Source: Lachnospiraceae bacterium (GTDB taxonomy: Bacteria; Bacillota; Clostridia; Lachnospirales; Lachnospiraceae). From it: a stretch of DNA of 9,864 nucleotides. The notes under the pieces were generated by a model that made no database searches, was not told the origin of the DNA, and saw only the letters and a program-made list of their open reading frames with translations. The stretch spans positions 1-9,864 of the forward strand of contig JAEDCX010000080.1 of assembly GCA_016293925.1 (NCBI GenBank). The letters run 5' to 3'. A program made the translations under genes and the position numbers. The stretch's first letter is position 1. Every line of letters starts with the position of its first letter. Positions 1 through 7,524 of this stretch are shown here, piece after piece.

Positions 1-2637
1 CAGGCCAGTCTTGTCGGACAGGTTCTGGTAGAAGAATCGATCCTTGGCTGGGAAGAATTAGAGCTGGAGGTTGTGCGCGACGCAGAAGGAAATATGATTA
101 CAGTCTGCTTCATTGAGAATATCGATCCCCTCGGCGTGCATACCGGCGATTCTTTCTGTTCCGCCCCCATGCTTACCATCTCTGAAGAACTGCAGAAAAG
201 ACTGCAGGAGCAGGCATACCGTATCGTTGACTCGGTACAGGTCATCGGCGGAACCAACGTACAGTTCGCACACGATCCCGTAACCGACCGGATCGTTGTC
301 ATTGAGATCAATCCAAGAACCTCCCGTTCCTCTGCCCTCGCATCCAAGGCAACCGGTTTCCCGATTGCTCTCGTATCCGCAATGCTGGCTGCAGGACTGA
401 CCCTGAAGGATATCGAATGCGGCAAATACGGCACGCTGGACAAATATGTTCCGGACGGCGACTATGTGGTTATCAAATTCGCCCGCTGGGCATTTGAGAA
501 ATTCAAAGGTGTGGAGGATAAACTGGGCACCCAGATGCGCGCCGTGGGAGAAGTCATGAGTATCGGCAAGACCTACAAGGAAGCGTTCCAGAAGGCAATC
601 AGAAGTCTGGAAACCGGTCGCTACGGTCTCGGATATGTCAAGGATTACAATACCCGGTCCAGGGAAGATCTGCTTCGGATGCTGAGCACCCCATCCAGCG
701 ATCGTCATTTCATTATGTATGAAGCACTCCGCAAAGGTGCTACCGTGGATGAGATTTACGCACTTACGAAGGTGAAACACTACTTTATCCAACAGATGAA
801 GGAGCTTGTGGAAGAGGAAGAAGCACTTGCCCGGCAGAAGGGTTCCCTTCCATCCGACGAAGCACTGACCTCTGCCAAGAAAAACGGTTTCTCCGACAAA
901 TACTTAAGTAAGATTCTGTCCATTCCCGAGGAAGACATCCGTAACCGCAGAATCGCCCTCGGTGTTACGGAAAGCTGGGAAGGCGTTCACGTAAGCGGAA
1001 CCAAAGACAGCGCATACTACTACTCTACCTACAACGCTCCGGATAAGTCAACCGTTAGTGACAAGCCAAAGATTATGATCTTAGGCGGCGGTCCGAACCG
1101 TATCGGTCAGGGAATTGAATTCGACTACTGCTGTGTCCATGCCGCATTGGCACTGAAGAAGCTCGGTTTTGAGACAATCATTGTCAACTGCAATCCGGAG
1201 ACGGTTTCTACCGATTACGATACATCGGACAAACTTTACTTTGAACCGTTAACCCTGGAGGATGTTCTCAGTATCTATAACAAGGAGAAGCCTCTCGGCG
1301 TAATCGCTCAGTTCGGCGGACAAACCCCTCTGAATCTGGCTTCGGAGCTTGAGAAGAACGGCGTTAAGATTCTCGGAACCTCTCCTGCCGTTATCGACCT
1401 TGCTGAGGATCGTGATCTTTTCCGTGCAATGATGGAGAAATTAGAGATCCCGATGCCGGAATCCGGAATGGCAACGACTGTGGATGAAGCACTTGCCATC
1501 GCAGCGAAGATCGGCTACCCTGTCATGGTTCGTCCTTCCTATGTTCTGGGCGGACGCGGCATGGAAGTTGTCTATGATGATGAGAGCATGGTAAGCTACA
1601 TGCAGGCTGCTGTCGGCGTAACGCCCGACAGACCGATTCTGATCGACAGATTCCTGAACCATGCACTGGAGTGTGAAGCAGACGCCATCAGTGACGGTAC
1701 CCATGCATTTGTACCTGCCGTGATGGAACACATCGAACTTGCCGGAATCCATTCCGGTGACTCCGCTTGTATCATCCCTTCCGTCCATATCTCGGAAGAG
1801 AATGTTGCAACCATCAAAGAGTACACCAAGCGGATCGCGGAAGAGATGCATGTCAAGGGATTGATGAATATGCAGTATGCCATCGAGAACGGTCGTGTCT
1901 ATGTTCTGGAAGCGAACCCTCGTGCTTCCCGTACCGTTCCTCTGGTATCCAAGGTATGTAACATCCGCATGGTACCGATTGCAACGGATATCATCACTTC
2001 AGAACTGACGGGGCGTCCCTCACCTATCGCCAATCTGCATGAGCAGGATATTCCCTACTATGGCGTCAAAGAGGCTGTCTTCCCGTTCAATATGTTCCCT
2101 GAGGTAGACCCGATTCTCGGACCCGAGATGAGATCCACCGGAGAAGTTCTGGGATTATCAACGTATTACGGAGAAGCATTTTACAAAGCGCAGGAAGCGA
2201 CACAGACACAGCTTCCGTTAAAAGGCAATGTTCTGATCTCTGTCAACCGCAAGGACAAACCGGAGGTGCTGGAGATTGCACAATTGTTCCATGAAGCAGG
2301 ATTCAAGATCTATGCAACAGGCAATACCCATAAGATCATTACCGATGCGGGTATCCCTGCAGAGCTTGTGAAGAAACTGCAGGAAGGACGTCCGAATATC
2401 AATGATATGATTACCAACGGAGAACTGGACATGATTGTGAACTCTCCTTCCGGCAAGGAAAGTGTCAACGATGACAGCTATCTGCGTAAAGCAGCGATCA
2501 AGGCAAAGGTTCCGTATGTAACCACCATTGCCGCCGCAAGGGCAAGTATCAAAGGAATCCTCTACCTTCAGAAAAACGGTGACAGCGAAGTGAAATCTCT
2601 GCAGCAGCTTCACAGCGAGATCAAAGACAAGCAGTAA
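1..2637 (+). CDS. carB: Carbamoyl phosphate synthetase large subunit (5' end cut by window edge)
   Basis: CarB makes carbamoyl phosphate from bicarbonate, ATP and ammonia delivered by the glutaminase subunit CarA, feeding pyrimidine and arginine synthesis in the cytoplasm. The frame is open from base 1 to the TAA at 2635-2637, giving 878 residues. Aligning GVHTGDS and EINPRTSRSS with the E. coli enzyme (His243, Glu299/Asn301) puts the missing N-terminus at about 196 residues. Visible parts are the end of the first ATP-grasp half (to about residue 190), the oligomerisation region, the second half starting at about residue 354 (KPKIMILGGGPNRIGQG) with its metal-binding EANPRASR at 637-644, and a C-terminal MGS-like allosteric domain from about residue 740 (ATGNTHK, EGRPNINDMI, NSPSG), where nucleotides bind in relatives. 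No frameshift or missing key residue was seen. carA would be expected upstream, outside the window. It has its own terminator just downstream. Confidence 0.98.
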   Translation, partial: QASLVGQVLVEESILGWEELELEVVRDAEGNMITVCFIENIDPLGVHTGDSFCSAPMLTISEELQKRLQEQAYRIVDSVQVIGGTNVQFAHDPVTDRIVVIEINPRTSRSSALASKATGFPIALVSAMLAAGLTLKDIECGKYGTLDKYVPDGDYVVIKFARWAFEKFKGVEDKLGTQMRAVGEVMSIGKTYKEAFQKAIRSLETGRYGLGYVKDYNTRSREDLLRMLSTPSSDRHFIMYEALRKGATVDEIYALTKVKHYFIQQMKELVEEEEALARQKGSLPSDEALTSAKKNGFSDKYLSKILSIPEEDIRNRRIALGVTESWEGVHVSGTKDSAYYYSTYNAPDKSTVSDKPKIMILGGGPNRIGQGIEFDYCCVHAALALKKLGFETIIVNCNPETVSTDYDTSDKLYFEPLTLEDVLSIYNKEKPLGVIAQFGGQTPLNLASELEKNGVKILGTSPAVIDLAEDRDLFRAMMEKLEIPMPESGMATTVDEALAIAAKIGYPVMVRPSYVLGGRGMEVVYDDESMVSYMQAAVGVTPDRPILIDRFLNHALECEADAISDGTHAFVPAVMEHIELAGIHSGDSACIIPSVHISEENVATIKEYTKRIAEEMHVKGLMNMQYAIENGRVYVLEANPRASRTVPLVSKVCNIRMVPIATDIITSELTGRPSPIANLHEQDIPYYGVKEAVFPFNMFPEVDPILGPEMRSTGEVLGLSTYYGEAFYKAQEATQTQLPLKGNVLISVNRKDKPEVLEIAQLFHEAGFKIYATGNTHKIITDAGIPAELVKKLQEGRPNINDMITNGELDMIVNSPSGKESVNDDSYLRKAAIKAKVPYVTTIAAARASIKGILYLQKNGDSEVKSLQQLHSEIKDKQ

Positions 2638-2686
2638 CGTGAAATGAGCAGTAACAACACTGTAGCCGCAGCATACAAGCAGTAAC
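2630..2686 (+). repeat. Three copies of AGCAGTAAC at the carB 3' end
   Basis: AGCAGTAAC occurs at 2630-2638 (the last codons and stop of carB), 2647-2655 and 2678-2686. The first and third copies are longer matches (ACAAGCAGTAAC). The spacing is irregular (17 and 31 bases). It may be a small local duplication of the gene end; no function can be assigned. Confidence 0.5.
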
Positions 2687-2706
2687 AGCATACATGCAGC
2701 CACAAT

Positions 2707-2749
2707 AAAAGCGTAGCAGTTTTGATATCACAAGACTGCTACGCTTTTT
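2707..2749. terminator. Bidirectional rho-independent terminator between carB and the convergent transporter gene
   Basis: The arms GCGTAGCAGT (2711-2720) and ACTGCTACGC (2735-2744) pair perfectly around a 14-base loop. The A run at 2707-2710 pairs with the T run from 2745, so the stem reaches 14 bp. Read on the plus strand it ends in five T (carB); read on the minus strand it ends in four T (transporter gene). Its position between two converging genes fits two-way use. A second short hairpin, CCGGAA/TTCCGG, lies at 2757-2774 and lacks a T tract. Confidence 0.9.
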
Positions 2750-2858
2750 GATATAGCCGGAAGGCTGATTCCGGTCATGCCCAGGTAACCGCTATTTCAT
2801 GCGTCAGATCATCCGGTTCATCGGTGTCTGCCGCTTTATCCTGCATCCCGATCCACGC

Positions 2859-3920
2859 CTAGAGAATTCCCATACAATACTGCAGCACCAGACTGACCCC
2901 TGTAATTCCGATCCAGCAGCACGCTCCCATCACGATCGGCTTGCCACCGGTTTTCACCAGTTTCACAATATTGGTATTCAATCCGATTGCAGCCATAGCC
3001 ATCACGATCAGAAATTTGCTTGCATTCTTCATGAACGAAAAGATGTTCCCTGCAATCCCGTATGCCTCGCTGGCAGACGGAATCACCGCATACGCAACCG
3101 TCGTAATGACAGATGCCGCAATGAAATACAGGATGAAGAACGGGAAAATCTTCCGAAAGCTTACTTTGGTACAGTCTCCGCCCTCTTTCCGGGCACGCCG
3201 CGTTCTGGCAAGCGACAATACCAACGTAATCGGAATAATCGCAAGTGTTCTGGTCAGTTTGACCGTTACCGCTTTATCCAGGGTTGCACTTCCAAGTTGC
3301 CACATATTGTCCCAGGTACTTGCAGCAGCAGTCACCGACGATGTATCGTTTATGGCTGTCCCCGCAAAGATTCCGAAGGCTTCTCCGGAGGCAGTGTCAA
3401 ATCCGATCAGTTTCCCCAGCGTCGGGAAGAATAGAGCCGCCAGCACGTTAAAGAAAAAGATAACCGAGATTGCCTGCGCCACTTCCTCATCATCCGCATT
3501 GATGCAGGGAGCCGTTGCTGCAACGGCAGATCCGCCACAGATAGAGGATCCGACACCAACCAAAGTGGATATTTTCCCCGGAATATGCATTGCTTTATGA
3601 AGCAGAAACGCAATCAGCAGAGATACGGTAATGGTGCACACGATAATCGGAAGGGATTGTAATCCGGTCTCTGCCACCACCTTCAGATCCATTCCGAAGC
3701 CAAGCAGAACAACGGCCCACTGTAATATCTTCTTGGAAGTAAATTTGATTCCTCCCTCAAAGGGTTCCCTCTTCTTGAGAAACAGAGCAATCACCATTCC
3801 TGTCAGAATCGCAATCACTGCACCTCCGACGATCGGAAATTTCTTGCCTCCGATATAGGATGGAATTGCAATTCCAAGACAGATCAGAATTCCCCAACCA
3901 TTCTTCTTTATAACGTTCAT
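2859..3920 (-). CDS. YeiH/UPF0324-family membrane transporter (putative sulfate exporter family)
   Basis: The 353-residue protein is strongly hydrophobic, with about 9-11 predicted membrane segments (roughly 11-25, 30-47, 66-80, 90-108, 119-138, 148-168, 182-198, 225-239, 259-280, 302-316, 329-349). Family hallmarks are visible: GSSICGGSAVAA at 124-135, GTAINDTSSVTAA at 187-199, KLTRTLAIIP at 221-230 and AIGLNTN at 311-317. The length is normal for the family, which is named for putative sulfate export; the true substrate is not settled and cannot be read here. The start is supported by GGAGGAG 10 bases upstream. The gene lies 65 bases after the duplicated-motif gene with no terminator between, so they may be co-transcribed. 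A cre-like sequence sits in that gap. The frame stays open for 27 codons beyond the TAG stop. Family call is firm, function is not. Confidence 0.9.
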   Translation of the reverse strand: MNVIKKNGWGILICLGIAIPSYIGGKKFPIVGGAVIAILTGMVIALFLKKREPFEGGIKFTSKKILQWAVVLLGFGMDLKVVAETGLQSLPIIVCTITVSLLIAFLLHKAMHIPGKISTLVGVGSSICGGSAVAATAPCINADDEEVAQAISVIFFFNVLAALFFPTLGKLIGFDTASGEAFGIFAGTAINDTSSVTAAASTWDNMWQLGSATLDKAVTVKLTRTLAIIPITLVLSLARTRRARKEGGDCTKVSFRKIFPFFILYFIAASVITTVAYAVIPSASEAYGIAGNIFSFMKNASKFLIVMAMAAIGLNTNIVKLVKTGGKPIVMGACCWIGITGVSLVLQYCMGIL

Positions 3921-3944
3921 GTTCCCTTATCTCCTCCACCTGCG

Positions 3945-3958
3945 GGAAAGCGAAAACA
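3945..3958. promoter_or_regulatory. Weak cre-like sequence upstream of the transporter gene
   Basis: GGAAAGCGAAAACA matches the loose CcpA operator core TGNAANCGNWNNCA with one mismatch (T to G at the first base), but the flanking bases fit poorly. It lies 25-38 bases upstream of the transporter start, where no convincing promoter is seen. Treat as a weak candidate. Confidence 0.2.
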
Positions 3959-3985
3959 CATACTTTTCCCCCTCATAACAACCGT

Positions 3986-4333
3986 CTACAGCTGTGTCTT
4001 ATCTTCGGAAGTCGACACAGAACCGCCGGTTGCATCTTCACCGTCCGTGGTCTCCCCACTCTGCTGGGTCTGATTACTGCCACCGATTCCTACCGTGTGC
4101 AGCAACGTCTTCCCTACCCCGGCAAACGCATTTCCAAGTTCTTTCCCGGTCTGCTTCCAGCTACCGTCACTGTATACGGTGCTCTCCGGCTGCTGTTCCT
4201 CTGCCGGCTTATCATCTGCCCAATCCGCGATCTTCTCGCCTGTCGTCTTTGCAGACCTTACGAAGGTCTTGCCGAACGATTTGAATGCATGTCCTAATTC
4301 CGTACCACTATTCTTCCATTCCTGTTTCGACAT
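3986..4333 (-). CDS. Unrecognised small protein with a duplicated WKxxGxELGxAF motif
   Basis: This 115-residue protein has no signal peptide or membrane segment that I can see. It contains two related units of about 26 residues: WKNSGTELGHAFKSFGKTF (6-24) and WKQTGKELGNAFAGVGKTL (59-77). Each follows the pattern W-K-x-[ST]-G-x-E-L-G-x-A-F-x3-G-K-T, which would form an amphipathic helix. The link between them (31-55) is acidic and rich in Gln/Pro, and the C-terminal tail (84-115) is Gly/Ser/Thr/Asp-rich and probably disordered. The ATG at 4333 is preferred because the in-frame ATG at 4345 is only one base from AGGAGG. It appears to have its own extended -10 promoter at about 4388-4416. The gene looks real from its ribosome binding site and internal repeat, but its role is unknown. 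Confidence 0.75.
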   Translation of the reverse strand: MSKQEWKNSGTELGHAFKSFGKTFVRSAKTTGEKIADWADDKPAEEQQPESTVYSDGSWKQTGKELGNAFAGVGKTLLHTVGIGGSNQTQQSGETTDGEDATGGSVSTSEDKTQL

Positions 4334-4339
4334 ATGAAT

Positions 4340-4352
4340 CTCCATTCCTCCT
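4340..4352 (-). promoter_or_regulatory. Ribosome binding site deciding the start of the duplicated-motif gene
   Basis: On the minus strand AGGAGG (4352-4347) is one base from an ATG at 4345, too close for normal initiation. A second GGAG (4343-4340), overlapping that ATG, lies six bases before the ATG at 4333. The downstream ATG is therefore the likelier start. Confidence 0.6.
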
Positions 4353-4387
4353 AAAATCTGTGATTCTTTGGGTTATTCCATGTCATC

Positions 4388-4416
4388 ATATTACCACAGT
4401 TCTCACAAAGCTTCCA
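4388..4416 (-). promoter_or_regulatory. Candidate extended -10 promoter for the duplicated-motif gene
   Basis: On the minus strand TGGTAATAT (4396-4388) forms an extended -10 element. A poor -35 (TGGAAG, 4416-4411) lies 17 bases upstream. The predicted transcript start would be about 30 bases before the ribosome binding site. Read from sequence only. Confidence 0.4.
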
Positions 4417-4431
4417 TGAAAAAAGTATAAA

Positions 4432-4617
4432 CTATGCTTCTTCGATGGCGGCAACCGGACAACTCTGCGCTGCTTCTCCGGCATCGGCCATATTCTCTTC
4501 CGAAACCTCGTCCACAACCGCCTTTGCAACCCCTTCATCCGACATCTGAAACACATTGGGGCAGATTCCGATACATAAACCGCAGCCGATACAATTCTCA
4601 TTTACCTGATATTTCAT
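4432..4617 (-). CDS. Small [4Fe-4S] ferredoxin
   Basis: This 61-residue acidic protein is a soluble low-potential electron carrier. It has CIGCGLCIGICP at 9-20 and a single distant Cys-Pro at 53-54. Cys9, Cys12, Cys15 and Cys53 fit the four ligands of one cubane cluster. Cys19 takes the place of the extra cysteine seen in one-cluster Desulfovibrio-type ferredoxins, where it can form a disulfide; no partner cysteine is present here. A two-cluster ferredoxin is ruled out because the second CxxCxxC motif is absent. The start at 4617 is chosen over an in-frame ATG at 4626 that is one base from AGGAGG. It lies 75 bases after the GH2 gene with no clear terminator between, so read-through is possible. 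No redox partner gene is adjacent, so its client is unknown. Confidence 0.92.
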   Translation of the reverse strand: MKYQVNENCIGCGLCIGICPNVFQMSDEGVAKAVVDEVSEENMADAGEAAQSCPVAAIEEA

Positions 4618-4633
4618 AATCTGCATACCTCCT
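4618..4633 (-). promoter_or_regulatory. Ribosome binding site deciding the ferredoxin start
   Basis: AGGAGG (minus strand, 4633-4628) is one base from an ATG at 4626 and ten bases from the ATG at 4617. The second spacing is workable and gives the usual ferredoxin N-terminus MKYQVNENC. Confidence 0.6.
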
Positions 4634-4692
4634 GAATGCTATTCTCTACATTCTATGCAATATTATTCTCCAGGTTCAGATCATCCGATGAA

Positions 4693-7494
4693 TTACTTCT
4701 TTCTGATGGTAAATGAGAAGTCCACCTTGCCGTCATTCATACGATATTTGTCTGCCAGTTGCGGTCCACAGCTTGCAGAACCGATTCCGCTCACCTTGTA
4801 ATCGATTCTCACATTGGTATATGCGTCCTTCTGCAGTTGGAAATCATGACCTTTTCTCGTCAACTCCTCCCCACTGTATTCCGATACATTGACGCAGAAG
4901 CCCTGCCCGGATTCAAAAATGAAATCCCCCATCTGCAGGAATCTGGTATTATAGTGGGTTCCGTGCTCCTGCGGCATGATGTATGGCACGTATTCATCCG
5001 CCGCGCAACTCTCATACATCCCCATCAGAGAACCGTGATGCATATCGATGTATGCCTCATGCGGTCCGTATCCGTAATACCGGAAGGTCTTCTCTTCCGT
5101 CTTACATTCAAATCCCAGTCTCGGAAGCCATGCCCGGGTCTGATCGAACGCTCCCTTCAGTTCCACCTGAATCTGTCCGTCCCCCGTAAACGTATATACC
5201 GTCTCATATCGGAAGATGGGTAGCCTCGAAATCGGCGCCAGCGCCGCCTGCACGATGATCCGGTTGCCCTGAACCCGACAGTCATACACCTTGGTATAAA
5301 TACAATCGTACCGCTCGCCATACCACTGCCCTTTTACATTGCGTTCATTGTCGGTAGGCGCCTTCCATATGGTCAGTTTGAAAGGACTCTTCAGGAACTC
5401 ATTCAATCGCTCCAGCTGTCCGTAATGCAGATTGAAAAGGTAACGGAAGCCCTCACCGGTGATTGTCGCATATTCTCCCTCCGTTTCGATCCGGACATCA
5501 CCGCAGCCATCCGCAGGTGCAACGCCGGTATCCAGTTCGATCTGCTCATGACCGATCTCGTATCCCTGCCGGTCCTTCATGTAAATATTCAGATAGGTAC
5601 CGTATCGGCCTGCCGCAGCCCGGACGCCAAGCGGAAGGGTCACATATGAGTGCGGTTCCACATCCACATCCAGCCTGCCACTCTCGGTAACCTCGCCATC
5701 CACAGTAATCTCCCAGGTAAAGTCATACGCTGACAGATTGGTAAAATCATATTTATTGCGAATGGTGATCTCCCCATCCCGATAGGTTGCCGCAAACGGC
5801 TGATATGCATATTTCGCTTCCAGAGACCCCGCTTTCAGGCTTCTGTCATGGAAAACCAGTCCGTCACAGCAGAAATTCCCGTCATTCGTCTGTTCGCCGA
5901 AATCACCGCCGTAGCAATAATTGCCCTCTGTATTCGGCGCCACATGATCGGCCCATTCCCAGATACATCCGCCGATCATATAGGGGTACTGCTCGATCAT
6001 CTTCCAGTAATCCACCACATCTCCCGGTCCGTTTCCCATGGCATGACTGTACTCACACAGGAAGAACGGGCGCTTGTCCCCGCTTCGCAGCTGATAATCA
6101 ACCATTCCTTCCACCGAACAATACATACGGCTCACCACATCCACAGACATGGGATCCATCTTATCGGTATTGTTACAATAGGCATTCTCATAGTGAACCA
6201 GTCTGTGCATCCCGGCTCTTCCGGCTTCTTCCCCGCGGATATATTCACTCATCGCGTCGAAATTCGGTCCGTAATTGCTCTCATTTCCCATACTGAACAT
6301 AACGACACAGGGATTGTTCTTGTCACGCTGGTACAGCCTTGCCGCACGATCCACAAAAGCCTCTCTCCAGGTGTCGCATCTGGAGGGCCAGATCGTATCC
6401 GCATCGTAAGCCCATCCGCCCTTCCTGCCGCAGAATCCGTGGGTTTCCACATCTGCCTCATCCACTACATAGAATCCCAACTCGTTGCACAAATCGATAA
6501 ATGCAGGCTGTGGCGGATAATGTGAGGTTCGGATGGCATTGATGTTGAGCGATTTCATCACCAGCAGTTCCGCCCTCATCTCCTGCTCCGTCATGACATA
6601 TCCGTTCTTCGGATGCGTATCGTGATGGTTCACACCCTTCAGTTTCACACTCACTCCGTTGATCAGCAGTTCTCCCTGCTCACTGACTGCCTGATCCCGC
6701 AGACCGATGCGGAACGGGATAAACTCCCCCGCCTGCTCGATCACAACGGTATACAGATACGGATGCTCCGCATTCCACAGGATCGGATCTGCCAAATCTG
6801 TTTCTACCCCGTCTGCATCAAATACCCGGTATGCACCATCGTAGTAGATTCCCCGCGCATCAAAGCCGATATTCACATCCACAACATGTCCCTCCGGACG
6901 GCTCAACAGATAAACATCCCGGAAAATACCGTTATTCCGGAAGAAATCCTGATCCTCCAGATAGCTGGACACACACCATTTGTATACTTTGACAACAATC
7001 TCATTTTCTCCCGGCACCAGATCAAGTGCGAACTCGGAGGTACAGTGGGAAACGGTAGAGAATCCCACATACGCACCGTTCAGAAACAGCTCCAGGCAGG
7101 GCGCAACGCCCTCGAACAGAATATAATTCTTCCGCTTCGCTTCCTGCTCCGTGACGGTGAATCTCTTCCGGTACACTCCCAGCGGATTATCGTCCGGGAC
7201 ATACGGCGGATCCACCGGATACGGATAGTTCACATTGGTATAATACGGCTTCTCATACCCCGTCATCTGCCAGCAGGAAGGCACCATCACCCGGTCCCAC
7301 TCCTCAATCTGCTCCGGACAGTCGATGTCCCTTGCAAAATACCGGAAATCCCACTCTCCGTTCAACAGCCTATAATAAGCCGACTCCTCTTTGTTGCCAC
7401 GCAGTGCTTTCTCCAGCGTGTCATACGGAATATAGTGTGCTCTCGGTGCCAGCGTGTTCTCATGAATCCGTTTCAAATCTTCGTATTTACGCAT
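4693..7494 (-). CDS. lacZ: LacZ-type GH2 beta-galactosidase
   Basis: This 933-residue enzyme should hydrolyse terminal beta-galactosides in the cytoplasm; it has no signal peptide. Domains in order are a jelly-roll sugar-binding domain (about 30-195), a shortened Ig-like domain (about 200-268), the TIM barrel (about 270-555), a second Ig-like domain (about 575-655) and a C-terminal Bgal_small_N domain (about 665-930). The acid/base is Glu405 in MGNESNYG and the nucleophile is Glu481 in LCEYSHAMGNG. Equivalents of E. coli Mg ligands are Glu350, His352 and Glu405. Asn103, Asp183, His291, His325, Tyr458 and Phe541 match other active-site positions. E. coli Asn604 is Asp544 here, and the Trp999 region reads GSASCGP with no Trp. 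Domain 2 is about 40 residues shorter than in E. coli. The gene starts 30 bases after the esterase stop; GGGAG lies 11 bases before the ATG. Exact substrate preference cannot be read. Confidence 0.95.
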   Translation of the reverse strand: MRKYEDLKRIHENTLAPRAHYIPYDTLEKALRGNKEESAYYRLLNGEWDFRYFARDIDCPEQIEEWDRVMVPSCWQMTGYEKPYYTNVNYPYPVDPPYVPDDNPLGVYRKRFTVTEQEAKRKNYILFEGVAPCLELFLNGAYVGFSTVSHCTSEFALDLVPGENEIVVKVYKWCVSSYLEDQDFFRNNGIFRDVYLLSRPEGHVVDVNIGFDARGIYYDGAYRVFDADGVETDLADPILWNAEHPYLYTVVIEQAGEFIPFRIGLRDQAVSEQGELLINGVSVKLKGVNHHDTHPKNGYVMTEQEMRAELLVMKSLNINAIRTSHYPPQPAFIDLCNELGFYVVDEADVETHGFCGRKGGWAYDADTIWPSRCDTWREAFVDRAARLYQRDKNNPCVVMFSMGNESNYGPNFDAMSEYIRGEEAGRAGMHRLVHYENAYCNNTDKMDPMSVDVVSRMYCSVEGMVDYQLRSGDKRPFFLCEYSHAMGNGPGDVVDYWKMIEQYPYMIGGCIWEWADHVAPNTEGNYCYGGDFGEQTNDGNFCCDGLVFHDRSLKAGSLEAKYAYQPFAATYRDGEITIRNKYDFTNLSAYDFTWEITVDGEVTESGRLDVDVEPHSYVTLPLGVRAAAGRYGTYLNIYMKDRQGYEIGHEQIELDTGVAPADGCGDVRIETEGEYATITGEGFRYLFNLHYGQLERLNEFLKSPFKLTIWKAPTDNERNVKGQWYGERYDCIYTKVYDCRVQGNRIIVQAALAPISRLPIFRYETVYTFTGDGQIQVELKGAFDQTRAWLPRLGFECKTEEKTFRYYGYGPHEAYIDMHHGSLMGMYESCAADEYVPYIMPQEHGTHYNTRFLQMGDFIFESGQGFCVNVSEYSGEELTRKGHDFQLQKDAYTNVRIDYKVSGIGSASCGPQLADKYRMNDGKVDFSFTIRKK

Positions 7495-7524
7495 ACTCTT
7501 ATTTTCTCCCTTTCCTGATGTTGT

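Noticed and set aside
58..792. 244-codon open frame antisense to carB
   Set aside because: It lies wholly opposite conserved carB sequence, has no ribosome binding site and no recognisable domain. It is a by-product of carB codon use.
2799..3434. 211-codon plus-strand open frame overlapping the terminator side of the transporter gene
   Set aside because: The product is His/Arg/Cys-rich, low in hydrophobic structure and without a ribosome binding site; it mostly mirrors the transporter gene.
2941..3600. 219-codon open frame antisense to the transporter gene
   Set aside because: The minus-strand frame encodes clear family motifs and membrane helices; the plus-strand frame has none.
4346..4431. 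Possible terminator after the ferredoxin gene
   Set aside because: A run of six T occurs on the minus strand near 4420, but no GC-rich stem precedes it.
5848..7518. Two long plus-strand open frames (225 and 301 codons) opposite lacZ
   Set aside because: The minus strand encodes a full GH2 enzyme with catalytic motifs. The plus-strand products are His/Ile-rich with no domain, typical of antisense shadows.
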